A stretch of DNA of 64,000 bases, taken from Allohoeflea poritis (GTDB taxonomy: Bacteria > Pseudomonadota > Alphaproteobacteria > Rhizobiales > Rhizobiaceae). The stretch lies in contig NZ_JAPJZH010000015.1 in assembly GCF_027889715.1 (NCBI RefSeq), positions 59,245 through 123,244 on the forward strand. Reading direction: 5' to 3'. This document shows, one piece after another, positions 44,130 through 54,211 of this stretch (position 1 is its first letter; each line of letters opens with the position of its first letter). The position numbers and the translations under genes are program-made. Below the pieces are notes generated by a model that made no database searches, was not told the origin of the DNA, and saw nothing but the letters and a program-made list of their open reading frames with translations.

Positions 44130-44528
44130 TTAACTGTCGGTACGCACCACCGCGTCGCCCTTGTCTGCAAGCGCCTGCAGGTCGGCGGGCTTCAATTCGA
44201 CCGATTCACCACAGCCGCAGGCCGACGTCTGGTTCGGATTGTTGAAAACGAAACCGGAGCGCAGCTTGGTCGTCTCGAAATCCATCTCCGTTCCAAGCAG
44301 GAACAGCACCGCTTCCGGCGCGACATAGACCCGGGCGCCATCCTTTTCGACCATGTCGTCCTTGTCGTTGTGCTCCGTGGCCAGGTCGACCGTGTATTCC
44401 ATGCCGGCGCAACCACCCTTCTTGATGCCGATGCGCAGACCTTCGGCCGAGCCTTCGGAGCCGGAAACCAGGTTCCTGACCCTTTCGGCGGCCTTGTCTG
44501 TCATTGTCATGACTTCAAATCGGCCCAT
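44130..44528 (-). CDS. sufA: SUF A-type iron-sulfur carrier
   Basis: A 132-residue HesB/IscA-family protein. The three ligand Cys residues are in KKGGCAGMEY (about residue 40) and the terminal CGCGES motif (about 103-108). It takes clusters from the SufBCD scaffold to apo-proteins. A Cys-poor C-terminal tail follows the motif, longer than in E. coli SufA. It is the last gene of the SUF operon, 77 bases after sufT, and is followed by the hairpin at 44065-44096. Confidence 0.93.
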   Translation of the reverse strand: MGRFEVMTMTDKAAERVRNLVSGSEGSAEGLRIGIKKGGCAGMEYTVDLATEHNDKDDMVEKDGARVYVAPEAVLFLLGTEMDFETTKLRSGFVFNNPNQTSACGCGESVELKPADLQALADKGDAVVRTDS

Positions 44529-44605
44529 TATTCGTCTCCAAACCTTTGGCGTTCCGTTTCAAGGACACTTCACCAAGAGGATAGTGTCAGGCGGCAAACA
44601 ATCAA

Positions 44606-44986
44606 TCAGTACCAGCCGACAGCGATCTGCGCTTCCTCGGACATGCGGTCCGGCGTCCATGGCGGATCGAAGGTCATATTGACGTCCACGCCGGATACAC
44701 CCTCCACCGTGCTCACCGCATTTTGAACCCATCCCGGCATTTCACCGGCCACCGGACAGCCCGGCGCCGTCAGGGTCATATCGATCTTGACCGTGCGGTC
44801 ATCCTCGATGTCGATGCGGTAGATCAGACCAAGCTCATAGATGTCGGCCGGGATTTCCGGATCGTAGACGGTCTTGATCGCCGCGATGATATCATCGGTC
44901 AAACGGGCCAGTTCATCCCGCGGAATGGCCGACGCGGTAAAGGTACCGCTGTTGCTGTTTTCGCTCATCTGTACATCGTCACTCAT
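44606..44986 (-). CDS. sufT: SUF system assembly protein SufT (DUF59/MIP18)
   Basis: A 126-residue protein with the DUF59 core IKTVYDPEIPADIYELGLIY (around residues 37-56) and TAPGCPVAGEMPGWVQNAV with the conserved Cys. Proteins of this family assist maturation of Fe-S proteins, particularly under iron limitation. It lies 21 bases behind sufS and before sufA, the standard alphaproteobacterial order. The N-terminal 25 residues are variable and acidic. Start ATG at 44986. Confidence 0.92.
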   Translation of the reverse strand: MSDDVQMSENSNSGTFTASAIPRDELARLTDDIIAAIKTVYDPEIPADIYELGLIYRIDIEDDRTVKIDMTLTAPGCPVAGEMPGWVQNAVSTVEGVSGVDVNMTFDPPWTPDRMSEEAQIAVGWY

Positions 44987-45007
44987 CGATCCGGTCCCGG
45001 TCCTGAA

Positions 45008-46264
45008 TCAGGCGAAAAAGTCGCGCGCCTTGAGCAGCGCATCGTAAAGCGCGTCCACCTCGTCGCGCGTATTATACATGCCGAAAGACGCACGGCACGT
45101 CGAAGTTACGCCGAACCGCCTGAGCAGCGGCTGCGCGCAATGGGTTCCCGCACGCACGGCAATCCCGGCACGGTCGATGACCATCGAAATGTCATGGGCA
45201 TGGATACCCTCCATCTCGAAGGAAACGATCGCGCCTTTATCTGGAGCTTCACCAAAAATGCGCAGAGAATTGATCTTGCTCAGTTTTTCGTGCGCGTATT
45301 GTTGAAGTTCAGCTTCATGCGCCGCGATTCGCTCTCGACCGATACCATCCATATAGTCAAGCGCGACACCCAGTCCAATAGCCTGCACGATCGGCGGTGT
45401 TCCGGCCTCGAACCGGTGTGGCGGATCATTGTAGGTGATCACGTCCTCGCTGACGTCGAAGATCATTTCGCCGCCGCCCTGGAACGGGCGCATCTTTTCC
45501 AGCATCTGCTTCTTGCCGTAAAGCACGCCGATTCCAGACGGGCCGTAGACCTTGTGGCCGGTAAGGACATACCAGTCGCAATCGATGTCGCGCACGTCGA
45601 CCGGCATGTGCACGGCTGCCTGGCTGCCGTCGACGAGCACCGGAATGCCACGCTCGTGAGCAATGCGGCAGATCTCCTTGACCGGCACCACGGTGCCCAG
45701 GACATTCGACATATGCGTGATGGCGACGAGCTTCGTGCGCTCGCTCAGTTGCGCCTCGAAATCGTCGAGATGGAACTGGCCCTTGTCGTCGACAGGCACC
45801 CATTTGATGACGGCGCCCTGCCGCTCGCGGATGAAATGCCAGGGAACGATATTGGAATGGTGTTCCATGATGGTAAGAACGATCTCGTCGCCCTCACCGA
45901 TTTCCGGCATGCCATAGCCATAGGCGACCGTGTTGATCGCCTCTGTCGTGGATTTGGTGAAAACGATCTCTTCCACCGACTCGGCATTGAGGAAGCCGCG
46001 GACCTTCTCGCGTGCCGCTTCATAGGCGTCCGTCGCCGCATTCGAAAGAAAATGCAGGCCACGGTGCACATTGGCATATTCATGCGAATAGGTGTCCGAC
46101 ACCGCATCGATGACCGCCTTCGGTTTTTGTGCCGAGGCTCCGTTGTCGAGATAGACCAGCGGCTTGCCGTAAACCTCCCGCGACAGGATCGGAAAATCCC
46201 GCCGGATTGCCTCGACATCATACGCACCGGTCTTGCCGATGACGGCCTGCTGGAGTTCAGCCAT
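45008..46264 (-). CDS. sufS: Cysteine desulfurase SufS
   Basis: Class II cysteine desulfurase of 418 residues that supplies sulfur to SufBCD. The PLP Lys is in LTGHKVYGPSGIGVLYG, THMSNVLGTVVP is the cofactor-contacting segment, and the active-site Cys is in TSTCRASFGMYNT near the C-terminus. Its ATG overlaps the sufD stop by eight bases (ATGGCTGA), so the two are coupled. No sufE or sufU partner is adjacent; the sulfur acceptor must be encoded elsewhere or be the scaffold itself. Confidence 0.95.
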   Translation of the reverse strand: MAELQQAVIGKTGAYDVEAIRRDFPILSREVYGKPLVYLDNGASAQKPKAVIDAVSDTYSHEYANVHRGLHFLSNAATDAYEAAREKVRGFLNAESVEEIVFTKSTTEAINTVAYGYGMPEIGEGDEIVLTIMEHHSNIVPWHFIRERQGAVIKWVPVDDKGQFHLDDFEAQLSERTKLVAITHMSNVLGTVVPVKEICRIAHERGIPVLVDGSQAAVHMPVDVRDIDCDWYVLTGHKVYGPSGIGVLYGKKQMLEKMRPFQGGGEMIFDVSEDVITYNDPPHRFEAGTPPIVQAIGLGVALDYMDGIGRERIAAHEAELQQYAHEKLSKINSLRIFGEAPDKGAIVSFEMEGIHAHDISMVIDRAGIAVRAGTHCAQPLLRRFGVTSTCRASFGMYNTRDEVDALYDALLKARDFFA

Positions 46265-47528
46265 GATGGTCCAGCCATTCCTCGAAACGCGCTTCGAGCG
46301 CCTCGATCAGCGCCTCGTCCTCCAGTTCCTCGACAATCTCGGCAATGAACGCGTTGACGAGCATGGCGCGGGCTTTCTTGTCGCCGATACCGCGGCTCTT
46401 CAGATAAAAGAGATGGTTCTCGTCGATATCGGCGACGGTTGCGCCGTGCGCGCACTGGACATCGTCTGCAAAGATCTCCAGTTCCGGCTTCGATGAGAAT
46501 TCACCGTCATCCGACAACAGAAGCGTGTTGCAGGCCATTTGCGCATCGGTCTTCTGCGCGATCTGCGCCACACGGATCTGTCCCTGGAAAACGCCGCGTG
46601 CCCGGTCGAAGACCACGTTACGGAACGTTTCGGTGGAAACGCAATTGGGCACAAGGTGATCGAGCGTCATCGTCACATCGGTATGGCTTTGGCCGCCGAG
46701 CAGATTGACGCCCCGCAGGATGAGTTCAGATCCTTCGCCGCGCGCCCGGATATGGATTTCCTGGCGCACCAGTTCCCCGCCGGAATTGGCGACGAAGAGC
46801 GTCAGCGTCGCGCCGGCTCCGAGCTCAATATTGATCTGCCCGAAATGCGTATCCTGAAGACCACGCTCCTGCGCGATGACCCAGACGATCTCGGCATTGT
46901 CGCCAACCTTCAGATCGGTGATGGAGGAGACAAGCGCGCTGTCGTCAGAAACCGAAACATGCCGCTCGACAAAGGTTCCCTTGGCGCCGGCGCCGATAGT
47001 TACGGGAAAACGGGCATGTCCCTGTCCGCCGCCCTGAACCATCTGGATTTCCAGGGGCTTTTCAAGCGAGACGCCGTCCGCGATGTCCAATGCAAATCCA
47101 TCCCGCGTAAGGGCGCCGTTGAGCCGCCCGATAACATCGTCGGCCCCGTGCACAGCCATCCGCGATCGGGCACTTCCATCACTTAAAGCATCCCGGTACT
47201 GGCTGATCTGGATTCCGTCGGCTGCCACCGCGTCGTCAGCCTGTCCGGCCGCCACGGCCAGGACATTCGAGCCTGCAACCAGCGGCTCCACTGGCCCGGC
47301 AGTATCGCCGGTATCCTGCGGAACCGTTTTCAGCAGGCTGCGCAGATCCGTATAGTGCCACGCCTCAATCCGGCGTGTTGGCAGTCCGTCACGCTTGATA
47401 TCCTCGATATAGCCATCGCGGATTTCCGTGATCGTCTGATCGCCGGGCAGGCTGCCGAGCCTGTTCACGAAACTGTCGACAAGCCCCTGTTCGGCGGCGG
47501 TGATCGGTCGTTTGCTTTGCATGTTCAT
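46257..47528 (-). CDS. sufD: Fe-S cluster assembly protein SufD
   Basis: Scaffold subunit of the SufBC2D complex, 423 residues. It has the N-terminal EAWHYTDLRSLL motif that SufD shares with SufB and the C-terminal beta-helix/terminal helices with CAHGATVADIDENHLFYLKSRGI (about residues 354-376), which carries the conserved His. The ATG at 47528 gives this length. The open frame to 47807 is a shadow inside sufC. sufC lies 26 bases upstream. Confidence 0.94.
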   Translation of the reverse strand: MNMQSKRPITAAEQGLVDSFVNRLGSLPGDQTITEIRDGYIEDIKRDGLPTRRIEAWHYTDLRSLLKTVPQDTGDTAGPVEPLVAGSNVLAVAAGQADDAVAADGIQISQYRDALSDGSARSRMAVHGADDVIGRLNGALTRDGFALDIADGVSLEKPLEIQMVQGGGQGHARFPVTIGAGAKGTFVERHVSVSDDSALVSSITDLKVGDNAEIVWVIAQERGLQDTHFGQINIELGAGATLTLFVANSGGELVRQEIHIRARGEGSELILRGVNLLGGQSHTDVTMTLDHLVPNCVSTETFRNVVFDRARGVFQGQIRVAQIAQKTDAQMACNTLLLSDDGEFSSKPELEIFADDVQCAHGATVADIDENHLFYLKSRGIGDKKARAMLVNAFIAEIVEELEDEALIEALEARFEEWLDHHG

Positions 47529-47554
47529 CACAAAACCTGTTCCATCAGCCGCAA

Positions 47555-48310
47555 TCAGGCCGCGTCCTTGATGATGTTGGAATAGCCGTTGTTTTCCAAC
47601 TCCAGCGCCAGCGCCTTGTCGCCCGACTTGATGACCTGTCCCTTGTAAAGGACATGGACCGTATCCGGTACGATGTGCTCCAGAAGGCGCTGATAGTGGG
47701 TGATGACCACGATTGCCCTGTCCGGCGAACGCAGCGCATTCACGCCATCGGAAACAATCTTCAACGCGTCGATGTCGAGCCCGGAATCGGTCTCGTCGAG
47801 AACGCACAGATTCGGCTGCAGCAGTGACATCTGCAGGATTTCGGCGCGTTTCTTTTCCCCGCCCGAAAAACCGACATTCAAAGGCCGCTTCAGCATGTCC
47901 ATATCGATGTTCAATGCTCCGGCCGCCTCGCGCACCTGGCGGATGAAATCGGGGGTCGTCAGCTCTTCCTCGCCATGGGCCTTGCGCTGTTCGTTCATCG
48001 CGACCTTGAGGAACTGCATCGTCGCTACACCCGGTATTTCCACGGGATACTGAAACGCGAGGAAAATGCCGGCGGCGGCGCGCTCGGCGGTGTCCATCTC
48101 GAGGATGCTCTCGCCATTATAGAGGATATCGCCTTCGGTGACCTCATAGTCTTCACGACCGGCCAGAATGTAGGAAAGCGTCGATTTGCCGGAGCCGTTC
48201 GGCCCCATGATCGCGGCGACCTCGCCTTTCCCTACGGTCAGGTTAAGACCGCGGATAATCTCCGTTCCATCTTCGGCGATGCGTGCGTGCAGGTTTCTGA
48301 TTTCAAGCAT
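47555..48310 (-). CDS. sufC: Fe-S cluster assembly ATPase SufC
   Basis: ABC-type ATPase of the SufBCD scaffold, 251 residues. Walker A is IMGPNGSGKSTLSYIL (about residue 34-49), the signature motif is NVGFSGGEKKRAEILQ and Walker B LCVLDETDSGLDIDALK, with the SufC-typical ETDSGLD. The ATG at 48310 (MLEIRNLHARI) is the family start; an ATG 10 codons earlier is possible but not typical. 75 bases separate it from sufB. Confidence 0.95.
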   Translation of the reverse strand: MLEIRNLHARIAEDGTEIIRGLNLTVGKGEVAAIMGPNGSGKSTLSYILAGREDYEVTEGDILYNGESILEMDTAERAAAGIFLAFQYPVEIPGVATMQFLKVAMNEQRKAHGEEELTTPDFIRQVREAAGALNIDMDMLKRPLNVGFSGGEKKRAEILQMSLLQPNLCVLDETDSGLDIDALKIVSDGVNALRSPDRAIVVITHYQRLLEHIVPDTVHVLYKGQVIKSGDKALALELENNGYSNIIKDAA

Positions 48311-48385
48311 TCTCTTGTCCAAACTTGTAGTGGTCGGCACCGTGGCCGTTTCTGTCTCGGTGGCGGTCGGCGAACGGATGATCGA

Positions 48386-49855
48386 TCAGCCGACGCTGCC
48401 TTCAAGGCTGATGCCGATGAGCTTCTGCGCTTCGACCGCGAATTCCATCGGCAGTTCCTGGATCACTTCCTTGACGAAGCCGTTCACGATCAACGCGATG
48501 GCTTCTTCTTCCGGGATGCCGCGCTGCATGCAGTAGAACAGCTGATCCTCGGAAATCTTGGATGTGGTCGCCTCATGCTCGAACTGGGCTGTGGCGTTCT
48601 TGGCCTCGATATACGGCACCGTGTGCGCGCCGCAATTGTTGCCTATTAGGAGCGAATCGCATTGCGTGAAATTGCGGGCATTGGTGGCGCGGCGATGCGC
48701 CGAGACCTGGCCGCGATAGGTATTGTTGGAACGGCCTGCCGAAATGCCCTTCGAAATGATGCGGCTGGACGTGTTCTTGCCCAGATGCATCATCTTGGTG
48801 CCGCTGTCGATCTGCTGCCGCCCGTTGGAAACGGCGATCGAATAGAACTCGCCGCGCGAGTTGTCGCCGCGCAGGATGCAGGACGGATATTTCCAGGTGA
48901 TCGCCGAGCCGGTTTCGACCTGGGTCCAGGAGATCTTGGAGTTGGCGCCACGGCAATCGCCGCGCTTGGTGACAAAATTATAGATGCCGCCCTTGCCCTC
49001 GCTGTCTCCGGGATACCAGTTCTGTACCGTCGAATATTTGATCTCGGCATCGTCAAGAGCGACGAGCTCCACGACGGCTGCGTGCAACTGGTTCTCATCG
49101 CGCTGCGGCGCGGTGCAGCCTTCCAGATAGGAAACGTAAGCGCCGTCTTCGCAGATGATCAGCGTACGCTCGAACTGACCCGTGTTCTTCTCGTTGATGC
49201 GGAAATAGGTGGACAGCTCCATCGGGCAGCGAACGCCCTTTGGAACGAACACGAATGAACCGTCAGTGAAAACCGCGGAGTTCAGCGTCGCATAATAGTT
49301 GTCGGTGACCGGTACGACCGAGCCCAGATATTTGCGAACCAGCTCCGGATGCTCGCGAATGGCCTCGGAGATCGACATGAAGATCACGCCAGCCTTGGCC
49401 AGTTCCTCCTTGAAGGTGGTGACGACAGATATTGAATCGAAGACCGCATCCACGGCGACTTTCGATTCCTGAACCCCGGCCAGTATCTCCTGCTCGCGCA
49501 GCGGGATACCGAGTTTCTCGTAGGTCGCCAGCAGCTCCGGGTCGACCTCGTCGATGGTCTTCGGGCCGGTCTGGTTCTTCGGCGCCGCGTAATAGTAGAT
49601 ATCGTTGAAGTCGATCTGCGGATACTCGACCCGGGCCCAGGATGGCTCTTCCATCGTCAGCCAGCGGCGATAGGCGTCAAGACGCCATTCGAGCATCCAT
49701 TCCGGTTCATCCTTTTTGGCGGAAATGAAACGGATGATGTCTTCGTTCAGCCCCTTGGGGGCCTTGTCCATTTCAATGAGGGTTTCGAAACCGTATTTAT
49801 ACTGGTCCACATCGATCTGGCGGACCTGATCGATCGTCTCCTGCACAGCAGGCAT
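48386..49855 (-). CDS. sufB: Fe-S cluster assembly protein SufB
   Basis: Core scaffold subunit, 489 residues, on which clusters are built with SufC and SufD. Typical blocks are [16 protein letters not shown] near the N-terminus, the [19 protein letters not shown] block, [24 protein letters not shown] with the sulfur-accepting Cys and [24 protein letters not shown] at the C-terminus. Length normal. It is 154 bases downstream of the NifS-like desulfurase gene. That gap is AT-rich and may hold an iron-responsive promoter, but no clear Irr or RirA box was seen. Confidence 0.96.
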   Translation of the reverse strand: MPAVQETIDQVRQIDVDQYKYGFETLIEMDKAPKGLNEDIIRFISAKKDEPEWMLEWRLDAYRRWLTMEEPSWARVEYPQIDFNDIYYYAAPKNQTGPKTIDEVDPELLATYEKLGIPLREQEILAGVQESKVAVDAVFDSISVVTTFKEELAKAGVIFMSISEAIREHPELVRKYLGSVVPVTDNYYATLNSAVFTDGSFVFVPKGVRCPMELSTYFRINEKNTGQFERTLIICEDGAYVSYLEGCTAPQRDENQLHAAVVELVALDDAEIKYSTVQNWYPGDSEGKGGIYNFVTKRGDCRGANSKISWTQVETGSAITWKYPSCILRGDNSRGEFYSIAVSNGRQQIDSGTKMMHLGKNTSSRIISKGISAGRSNNTYRGQVSAHRRATNARNFTQCDSLLIGNNCGAHTVPYIEAKNATAQFEHEATTSKISEDQLFYCMQRGIPEEEAIALIVNGFVKEVIQELPMEFAVEAQKLIGISLEGSVG

Positions 49856-50009
49856 TGGCGCTCTCCAATCTCGCCGGGGTCAAGGTCCGGCAGTTGTCAA
49901 CGTCATATGTAGTCGGTCCGGCTAAAGTGCCGCGCCATATCAGATTTAGTGTGCGGGAAATCAGATTTCCATCGCTGCTGCAGCTTGTAAGCTGTATTTT
50001 GTAACTTTT

Positions 50010-51188
50010 CTAGACTAGCGCTCCTTTTTCTTGCGTATTTTTCTCACGTTTGGCGTTGATTTTGTCGAAAACGGTCAGGAAGCGGTCGACATCTTCGGCT
50101 GTGGTTGCATGCCCGATGCTCACACGGATACCCCCGAGATTGGCGTCTTTTCCCATCGCCTGAAGCACGTGGCTAGGGCCGACTTTGCCGGAGGAACAGG
50201 CCGAACCGGCCGAGACGGCGACGCCTTCCAGGTCGAACGCAATCTGAGCCGTTTCCGCCTTTAGACCCGGAAGCGAAAAGAATGTCGTATTTGCGAGCCG
50301 GGGCGAATCGGCTCCGTGTATGACATAGTCCGCCGCACCTGCCCTGATACCGGCTTCCAGGCTGTCACGCAGCTCGGCCAGGCGGCGTGCATTTTCATCG
50401 AGCTCATTCAAGGCAAGCGCCGCCGCGGCCCCGAAGCCGGCGATCGCCGCCGGATTTTCCGTTCCCGACCGGTGCCCCTTTTCCTGTCCCCCGCCGGGAA
50501 TCAACGGTGACGGCATCATGATCTCGCCTGCGCATATGAGGGCGCCTGCCCCCTTCGGCCCGCCGATCTTGTGCGACGACAGCAACAGGAAATCCGCTCC
50601 CAACGCCTCGATATCGATCGTCAGCCGTCCGGCCGCCTGGACGGCATCGACAACGAGGATAGCGCCGTGTTCCTTTGCGATGGCGGCGGTCTCCTTGATC
50701 GGCTGCACCACACCGGTTTCATTGTTGGCGAACTGGATCGCCACCATCGCAAGCCCGGTGGATCTGTCATGCGCCCGCAACTGCCGGGCAAGATCGTCCA
50801 GATCGACGATGCCCTCGCCGTCGACCGGTACGCGTGTAACGCAGTCCGGCGAAAACCGGCCGCCGCAAAGCATGCAGGGATGCTCGGTGGCAAGCACATG
50901 GAGATGCGCGATGCGCAGATCGGAACGACCCATCTTGAATTGCGGTGTGAGCACCGTCGCAGCGGCCTCCGTCGCGCCGCTGGTGAATATGACACCGCCG
51001 CTGCTTGCGCCCGTCAATTGCGCCACCTGGCGACGCGCCTTGTCGATGAGAGCCCGCGCGGCTCTGCCCTCCGCATGCACCGAAGACGGATTGCCCACCA
51101 GATCCAGGGCCGCGTCCATGGCGCTGCGCGCGGCAGGCAGCAGAGGCGCCGTGGCATTGTAGTCCATATACAGTCGTGACTTGCTCAT
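50010..51188 (-). CDS. Cysteine desulfurase family protein (NifS/IscS-like)
   Basis: A 392-residue class I cysteine desulfurase. The PLP Lys is in FLLLSSHKIGGPKGAGALI (around residue 198), and the catalytic Cys is in the flexible loop SAGSACSSGKVG (about 325). This differs from SufS and shows that two desulfurase classes are encoded in the operon. ATG at 51188 gives MSKSRLYMDYNATAPLLP; a start 9 codons upstream is possible. It is the first gene of the SUF operon. It may feed tRNA thiolation or an iron-limited back-up route; the class is more variable than true IscS. Confidence 0.9.
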   Translation of the reverse strand: MSKSRLYMDYNATAPLLPAARSAMDAALDLVGNPSSVHAEGRAARALIDKARRQVAQLTGASSGGVIFTSGATEAAATVLTPQFKMGRSDLRIAHLHVLATEHPCMLCGGRFSPDCVTRVPVDGEGIVDLDDLARQLRAHDRSTGLAMVAIQFANNETGVVQPIKETAAIAKEHGAILVVDAVQAAGRLTIDIEALGADFLLLSSHKIGGPKGAGALICAGEIMMPSPLIPGGGQEKGHRSGTENPAAIAGFGAAAALALNELDENARRLAELRDSLEAGIRAGAADYVIHGADSPRLANTTFFSLPGLKAETAQIAFDLEGVAVSAGSACSSGKVGPSHVLQAMGKDANLGGIRVSIGHATTAEDVDRFLTVFDKINAKREKNTQEKGALV

Positions 51189-51380
51189 CGAACAGACGCC
51201 CCGCACTTGGTTCATTTTTCTTGTAATTCCGGATGCCGATGCCTTATGACACGACGTTATATCCGGAAGGATAACTAAAAACCAATTCGAACCTACCTAA
51301 ATAGAGTTGGTGGAAACGCATGCAAAGCCCGCACCTCGGGGCAAGCTTCCGCCGCCACTCGATTTTGAGCCGGAGACACA

Positions 51381-52058
51381 ATGCCCGAAGTCATTTTCAA
51401 CGGTCCTGCAGGAAGGCTGGAAGGCCGCTACCAGCCCGGCAAGGAGAAGAATGCGCCGATCGCCATCGTGCTGCATCCGCATCCGCAGTTCGGCGGCACG
51501 ATGAACAACCAGATCGTCTACCAGCTCTTCTACATGTTCCAGCAGCGCGGCTTTACGACACTGCGTTTCAATTTCCGTTCCATCGGGCGCAGCCAGGGCG
51601 CCTTCGACCACGGCACCGGCGAACTCTCCGACGCCGCCGCGGCCCTCGACTGGATCCAGAGCCTGCATCCCGACAGCAAGAGCTGCTGGGTCGCCGGCTA
51701 TTCCTTCGGCGCCTGGATCGGCATGCAACTCCTGATGCGGCGGCCGGAAATCGAGGGCTTCATGTCCATCGCCCCGCAACCGAACATCTACGATTTCGCG
51801 TTCCTTGCCCCCTGCCCGTCTTCGGGACTTATCATCCACGGCGATGCCGACCGGGTTGCTCCTGAAAAGGATGTGCAGGGCCTTGTCGAGAAGCTGAAGA
51901 CGCAGAAGGGCATCATGATCACCCAGAAGATCATGCCCGGCGCCAACCACTTCTTCAACGGCATGGTCGACAACCTCGTCGATGAATGCGCCGATTATCT
52001 GGACCGCCGGCTGAATGGCGAACTGGTTCCCGAACCGGCGCCCAAGCGGATCCGCTGA
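51381..52058 (+). CDS. Alpha/beta hydrolase
   Basis: A 225-residue cytoplasmic hydrolase of the small DUF-type found before the SUF operon in many alphaproteobacteria. The nucleophile motif is GYSFGAWIG (Ser near residue 116), the oxyanion region HPHPQFGGTMNNQIVY (about 32-47), Asp in HGDADRVAPEKD (about 157) and His in PGANHFFNGMVD (about 190). The triad is complete. ATG follows GGAGA by seven bases. The substrate is unknown. It is divergent from the NifS-like gene with 192 bases between, which probably hold both promoters, and is 16 bases ahead of the SUMF1 gene. Confidence 0.88.
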   Translation: MPEVIFNGPAGRLEGRYQPGKEKNAPIAIVLHPHPQFGGTMNNQIVYQLFYMFQQRGFTTLRFNFRSIGRSQGAFDHGTGELSDAAAALDWIQSLHPDSKSCWVAGYSFGAWIGMQLLMRRPEIEGFMSIAPQPNIYDFAFLAPCPSSGLIIHGDADRVAPEKDVQGLVEKLKTQKGIMITQKIMPGANHFFNGMVDNLVDECADYLDRRLNGELVPEPAPKRIR

Positions 52059-52074
52059 AACGCCGGAGAACGCC

Positions 52075-52950
52075 ATGAACAAACAAGCGCGGCCCCGATC
52101 GGTAAAGTCGGCCGCGCTTTTTTGCCTTGCCTGGGTTTCGCTTTTTGCAGCGCCGGGCATGGCCGATGACGCTTTCCCGCCGCCCGGTTCCATCGAGATA
52201 CCGGCAGGCCCGTTCATCATGGGTTCCGACGCCGCGGAACGCGAGGCCGCTTACAGGCTCGATGAGGCGGCCTATGGCCACAGTGTCACCCGGCAGCGCG
52301 GCTGGTACGACCACGAGCCACAGCGCACGGTCGAACTCGACGCGTTTCGGATCATGGAGACGCCGGTCACCAATGCGCAGTACGCCGTGTTCCTGAAGGA
52401 AACCGGCCATACGCCGCCATCCGTCGGGCGCGAGGAATGGGACGGCTACGGCCTTATCCACCCCTATGAGCGGGCGCAGCCCTATATCTGGCAGTCGGCA
52501 GCCCCGCCGGCAGGCAGGGAGAACCACCCGGTGGTCATGGTCAGCTATCAAGACGCAATCGCCTATGCGTCATGGCTGAGCGGCAAGGCAGGTAAAGCCT
52601 GGCGGCTTCCGACCGAGGCCGAATGGGAAAAGGCAGCACGCGGCCCGGACGGCAACTATTTCCCCTGGGGCAACACCTTCAATGCCGCCCTGTTAAACAG
52701 CCACGACGCCGGACCATTCGCCACCATACCGGTCGGCAGCTTCCCGGACGGCGCCAGCCCATACGGACTGCTCGATGCCGCGGGGCAGGTCTTCGAATGG
52801 ACGGCGACGCCCGCCGGCGATACCCGCCATATCGTCAAGGGCGGCTCCTGGGATGACAAGGGCTGCGGCGTGTGCCGCCCGGCCGCGCGGCATTCCCGGT
52901 CGGACACGATCAAGCACATTCTCGTCGGCTTCCGCCTCGTCAGCGATTAG
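52075..52950 (+). CDS. Secreted SUMF1/FGE-domain protein with altered Cys motif
   Basis: A 291-residue protein with a signal peptide (residues about 12-30, [15 protein letters not shown]) and a formylglycine-generating-enzyme type domain: [85 protein letters not shown], and a last block [17 protein letters not shown]. True FGE enzymes have two Cys five residues apart after the GGS(F/W) motif; here they are three apart and displaced, so copper binding and formylglycine formation are doubtful. The periplasmic location also argues against modifying cytoplasmic sulfatases. Probably co-transcribed with the alpha/beta hydrolase. Its stop overlaps the anmK stop by four bases. Confidence 0.85.
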   Translation: MNKQARPRSVKSAALFCLAWVSLFAAPGMADDAFPPPGSIEIPAGPFIMGSDAAEREAAYRLDEAAYGHSVTRQRGWYDHEPQRTVELDAFRIMETPVTNAQYAVFLKETGHTPPSVGREEWDGYGLIHPYERAQPYIWQSAAPPAGRENHPVVMVSYQDAIAYASWLSGKAGKAWRLPTEAEWEKAARGPDGNYFPWGNTFNAALLNSHDAGPFATIPVGSFPDGASPYGLLDAAGQVFEWTATPAGDTRHIVKGGSWDDKGCGVCRPAARHSRSDTIKHILVGFRLVSD

Positions 52951-54089
52951 GCTTCTTTCGGTTTCGCCAGTACGCCGCCGGTTACCGGTTTTCTGCAGCC
53001 GGTTGTCGTCGGCCAGCTCAACGGCAATCCATAATGCGCGCGGATCGCGAGATATGCCCATGCCTCGGCCTCGATGGCATCGCCATTCAATCCGACATCC
53101 TCGGCTGCCAGTACAGTCCCGTTCTGGCTTGCGGCAAGATCGGAAAGATCGCTCATGATCATCCGGTTGCAGCGCCCGCCGCCGCAAACGATCCAGGTCT
53201 TCGGGGCCTCCCGCATGGATCGCATCGATTTCATGATTGCCTCGGCCGTCAGCCGTGCCAGGCTGCGCGCTCCGTCTTCCAGGTCCGCGGAAGCCGGGTC
53301 GGGCGGCAGGAAGTCGTTACGGTCAAGGGACCGGCGGGACCCGTCACTGAAGAAATCGTTTTGCAGATAGGGGTCGACGAGCCGGCGCAGTATCTGCCCC
53401 TCGCTCGCAATGGCACCGCCTTGATCGAACGGAATGCCCGCCTTCGTCTCGACCCATTGGTCGATCAGCGCATTGCCGGGACCGGTGTCGAAGGCCTCGA
53501 GTTCATCGTTCTGCCCGATGAGCGTGATATTGGAGATGCCGCCGATATTGACAAAGACGATCGGGCCGGGTCGGTCCAGCGACGCCGCCAGCGCCCGGTG
53601 ATAGGCCGGCGCCAGCGGAGCGCCCTCGCCGCCGGCTTCCATATCGGCCGCCCGCATGTCATGGATCACCGGAAGCCCGGTCTCAGACGCCAGGAGCTTC
53701 CCGTCGCCGATCTGGACGGTCAGACCCTTCTCCGGCCTGTGCAATACCGTCTGGCCGTGAAAGCCGATGAGATCGACCGATTCCAGCGGAATTCCGGATT
53801 GCCTCGAATAGGCAAAGACGGCCTCGGCATGAAGCCTCGTCAGTTCTTCTTCAAGCGCGCCAAGCGCGCCCGGCCTTTCGCCCCGCCGCCCGATTGATTT
53901 CGCGGTCTCAAGCCCGTCCGCAAGCCGGCGCCTGAATGCGGGACTATAAGGCACCGTCAGAAACGGGCCGCGTTCGGCAATCGTCGCGCCGTCGCTCCTG
54001 ATCAGGGCAACGTCGATCCCGTCCATGGATGTGCCGCTCATCAGACCGATGGCGGTCTTCACTTCCGCACCTGTCTTTGAAACTGCCAT
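52947..54089 (-). CDS. anmK: Anhydro-N-acetylmuramic acid kinase
   Basis: Phosphorylates and opens 1,6-anhydro-MurNAc released from recycled peptidoglycan, giving MurNAc-6-phosphate. The 380-residue protein has the N-terminal [17 protein letters not shown] (ATP-binding, about residues 14-30), [24 protein letters not shown] and [14 protein letters not shown]. The ATG at 54089 gives the family start; the open frame to 54173 is longer than known members. It converges with the SUMF1 gene by four bases and is divergent from tyrS after 122 bases. No murQ or nagZ gene is in the window. Confidence 0.94.
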   Translation of the reverse strand: MAVSKTGAEVKTAIGLMSGTSMDGIDVALIRSDGATIAERGPFLTVPYSPAFRRRLADGLETAKSIGRRGERPGALGALEEELTRLHAEAVFAYSRQSGIPLESVDLIGFHGQTVLHRPEKGLTVQIGDGKLLASETGLPVIHDMRAADMEAGGEGAPLAPAYHRALAASLDRPGPIVFVNIGGISNITLIGQNDELEAFDTGPGNALIDQWVETKAGIPFDQGGAIASEGQILRRLVDPYLQNDFFSDGSRRSLDRNDFLPPDPASADLEDGARSLARLTAEAIMKSMRSMREAPKTWIVCGGGRCNRMIMSDLSDLAASQNGTVLAAEDVGLNGDAIEAEAWAYLAIRAHYGLPLSWPTTTGCRKPVTGGVLAKPKEA

Positions 54090-54211
54090 CAATGCCCCCG
54101 ATCGGTGCCATTCAAACAAATGGCGTGAAATCTGCCGGAAAGGATGATAAACGCGCCGCCGAACAGACAGCAAATACGCGTCCCGTTGCCGGATGCCAAG
54201 GGAAAGAAAAC

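Noticed and set aside
44723..46348. 541-codon plus-strand open frame over sufS
   Set aside because: Opposite-strand shadow of sufT and sufS; the minus-strand genes have full motifs and operon spacing.
49856..50009. Irr or RirA box before sufB
   Set aside because: The region is AT-rich and has partial resemblance, but no convincing match to the consensus boxes that I know.
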